The position numbers and the translations under genes were made by a program. This document shows, in pieces, positions 29,413-29,429 of a DNA stretch of 29,429 bases. Location: positions 1-29,429 of the forward strand of contig CAPKVJ010000012.1 of NCBI GenBank assembly GCA_948648655.1, in the 5' to 3' direction. The notes beneath the pieces are model-generated. The model was given only the letters and a program-made list of their open reading frames with translations. It had not been told where the DNA came from and did not search any database. Each line of letters opens with the position of its first letter. The stretch's first letter is position 1. This DNA is from an uncultured Candidatus Saccharibacteria bacterium (GTDB lineage Bacteria; Patescibacteriota; Saccharimonadia; Saccharimonadales; Saccharimonadaceae).

Positions 29413-29429
29413 GAGGAGCGTTAGCTCCT
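29413..29429 (+). other. Hairpin cut by the window end
   Basis: AGGAGC, GTTA, GCTCCT form a perfect stem ending at the right edge. It may be a second terminator or part of a feature beyond the window. Confidence 0.35.

Noticed and set aside
1..29429. Alternative genetic code (UGA as Gly) as in some CPR lineages
   Set aside because: UGA ends well-bounded genes here, for example the response regulator (ATGA overlap) and the ATPase, and normal-length proteins result from the standard code.

Overview
The window reads as chromosomal DNA of a small-genome Patescibacteria/CPR bacterium, most likely a Candidatus Saccharibacteria (TM7) relative. This is inference, resting on tight gene packing, standard-code use of UGA as stop, a C-terminal fragment of the Fibrobacter-succinogenes major paralogous domain, an APNTG-type surface-protein tail, and a Cys-rich protein family common in CPR genomes. 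No insertion sequence, CRISPR array or rRNA is visible.

Layout. 1-2310: end of an FtsX/BceB-like ABC permease followed by a response regulator and sensor kinase (antimicrobial-peptide type module). 2336-2997 (-): small membrane protein plus a truncated FSMPD fragment behind a structured leader. 3266-3528: a small transcript with a hairpin, a 31-codon ORF and a terminator. 3587-4681: AI-2E-family permease. 4729-4803: tRNA-Gln(TTG), followed by a strong hairpin and a second copy of the tRNA 3' end. 5125-5730: unknown protein. 5781-7935 (-): tgt and a queuosine-precursor transporter. 8073-11685: heterodimeric ABC exporter. 11705-13736: dUTPase fused to a HAD-like domain, then a DUF362 protein. 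13733-15587: divergent D,D-carboxypeptidase and membrane protein. 15727-17263: tail-anchored coiled-coil protein, His/Cys small membrane protein and AraC/GyrI-like regulator. 17333-20142: HerA/VirD4-like ATPase with a Cys-rich partner, then a DUF167 protein. 20175-23818: probable operon of GNAT, CorA-topology membrane protein, bactofilin-like membrane protein and uracil-DNA glycosylase. 23920-25884: secreted cutinase-VWA-PKD protein. 25881-26063 (-): small Cys/His protein. 26159-27748: FAD-linked oxidase. 27773-29101: trigger factor. 29168-29395: 19-bp repeats, a promoter and a rod-shaped non-coding RNA.

How the parts fit. Many genes serve envelope work or interaction with other cells (permease/TCS, ABC exporter, carboxypeptidase, surface esterase, bactofilin-like protein). 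dUTPase-HAD and Ung both deal with uracil in DNA. YhhQ-type transporter and Tgt form a salvage route for the queuosine base.

The most consistent regulatory signal is that a -10 hexamer lies 6-7 nt before the start codon of at least nine genes, implying leaderless mRNAs, while other genes carry strong Shine-Dalgarno sequences. Other top points are a large inverted repeat inserted in frame in tgt, the dUTPase-HAD fusion, the cutinase-VWA-PKD protein, the ATPase/Cys-rich pair, the 3' non-coding RNA, and the tRNA-Gln 3'-end duplication.
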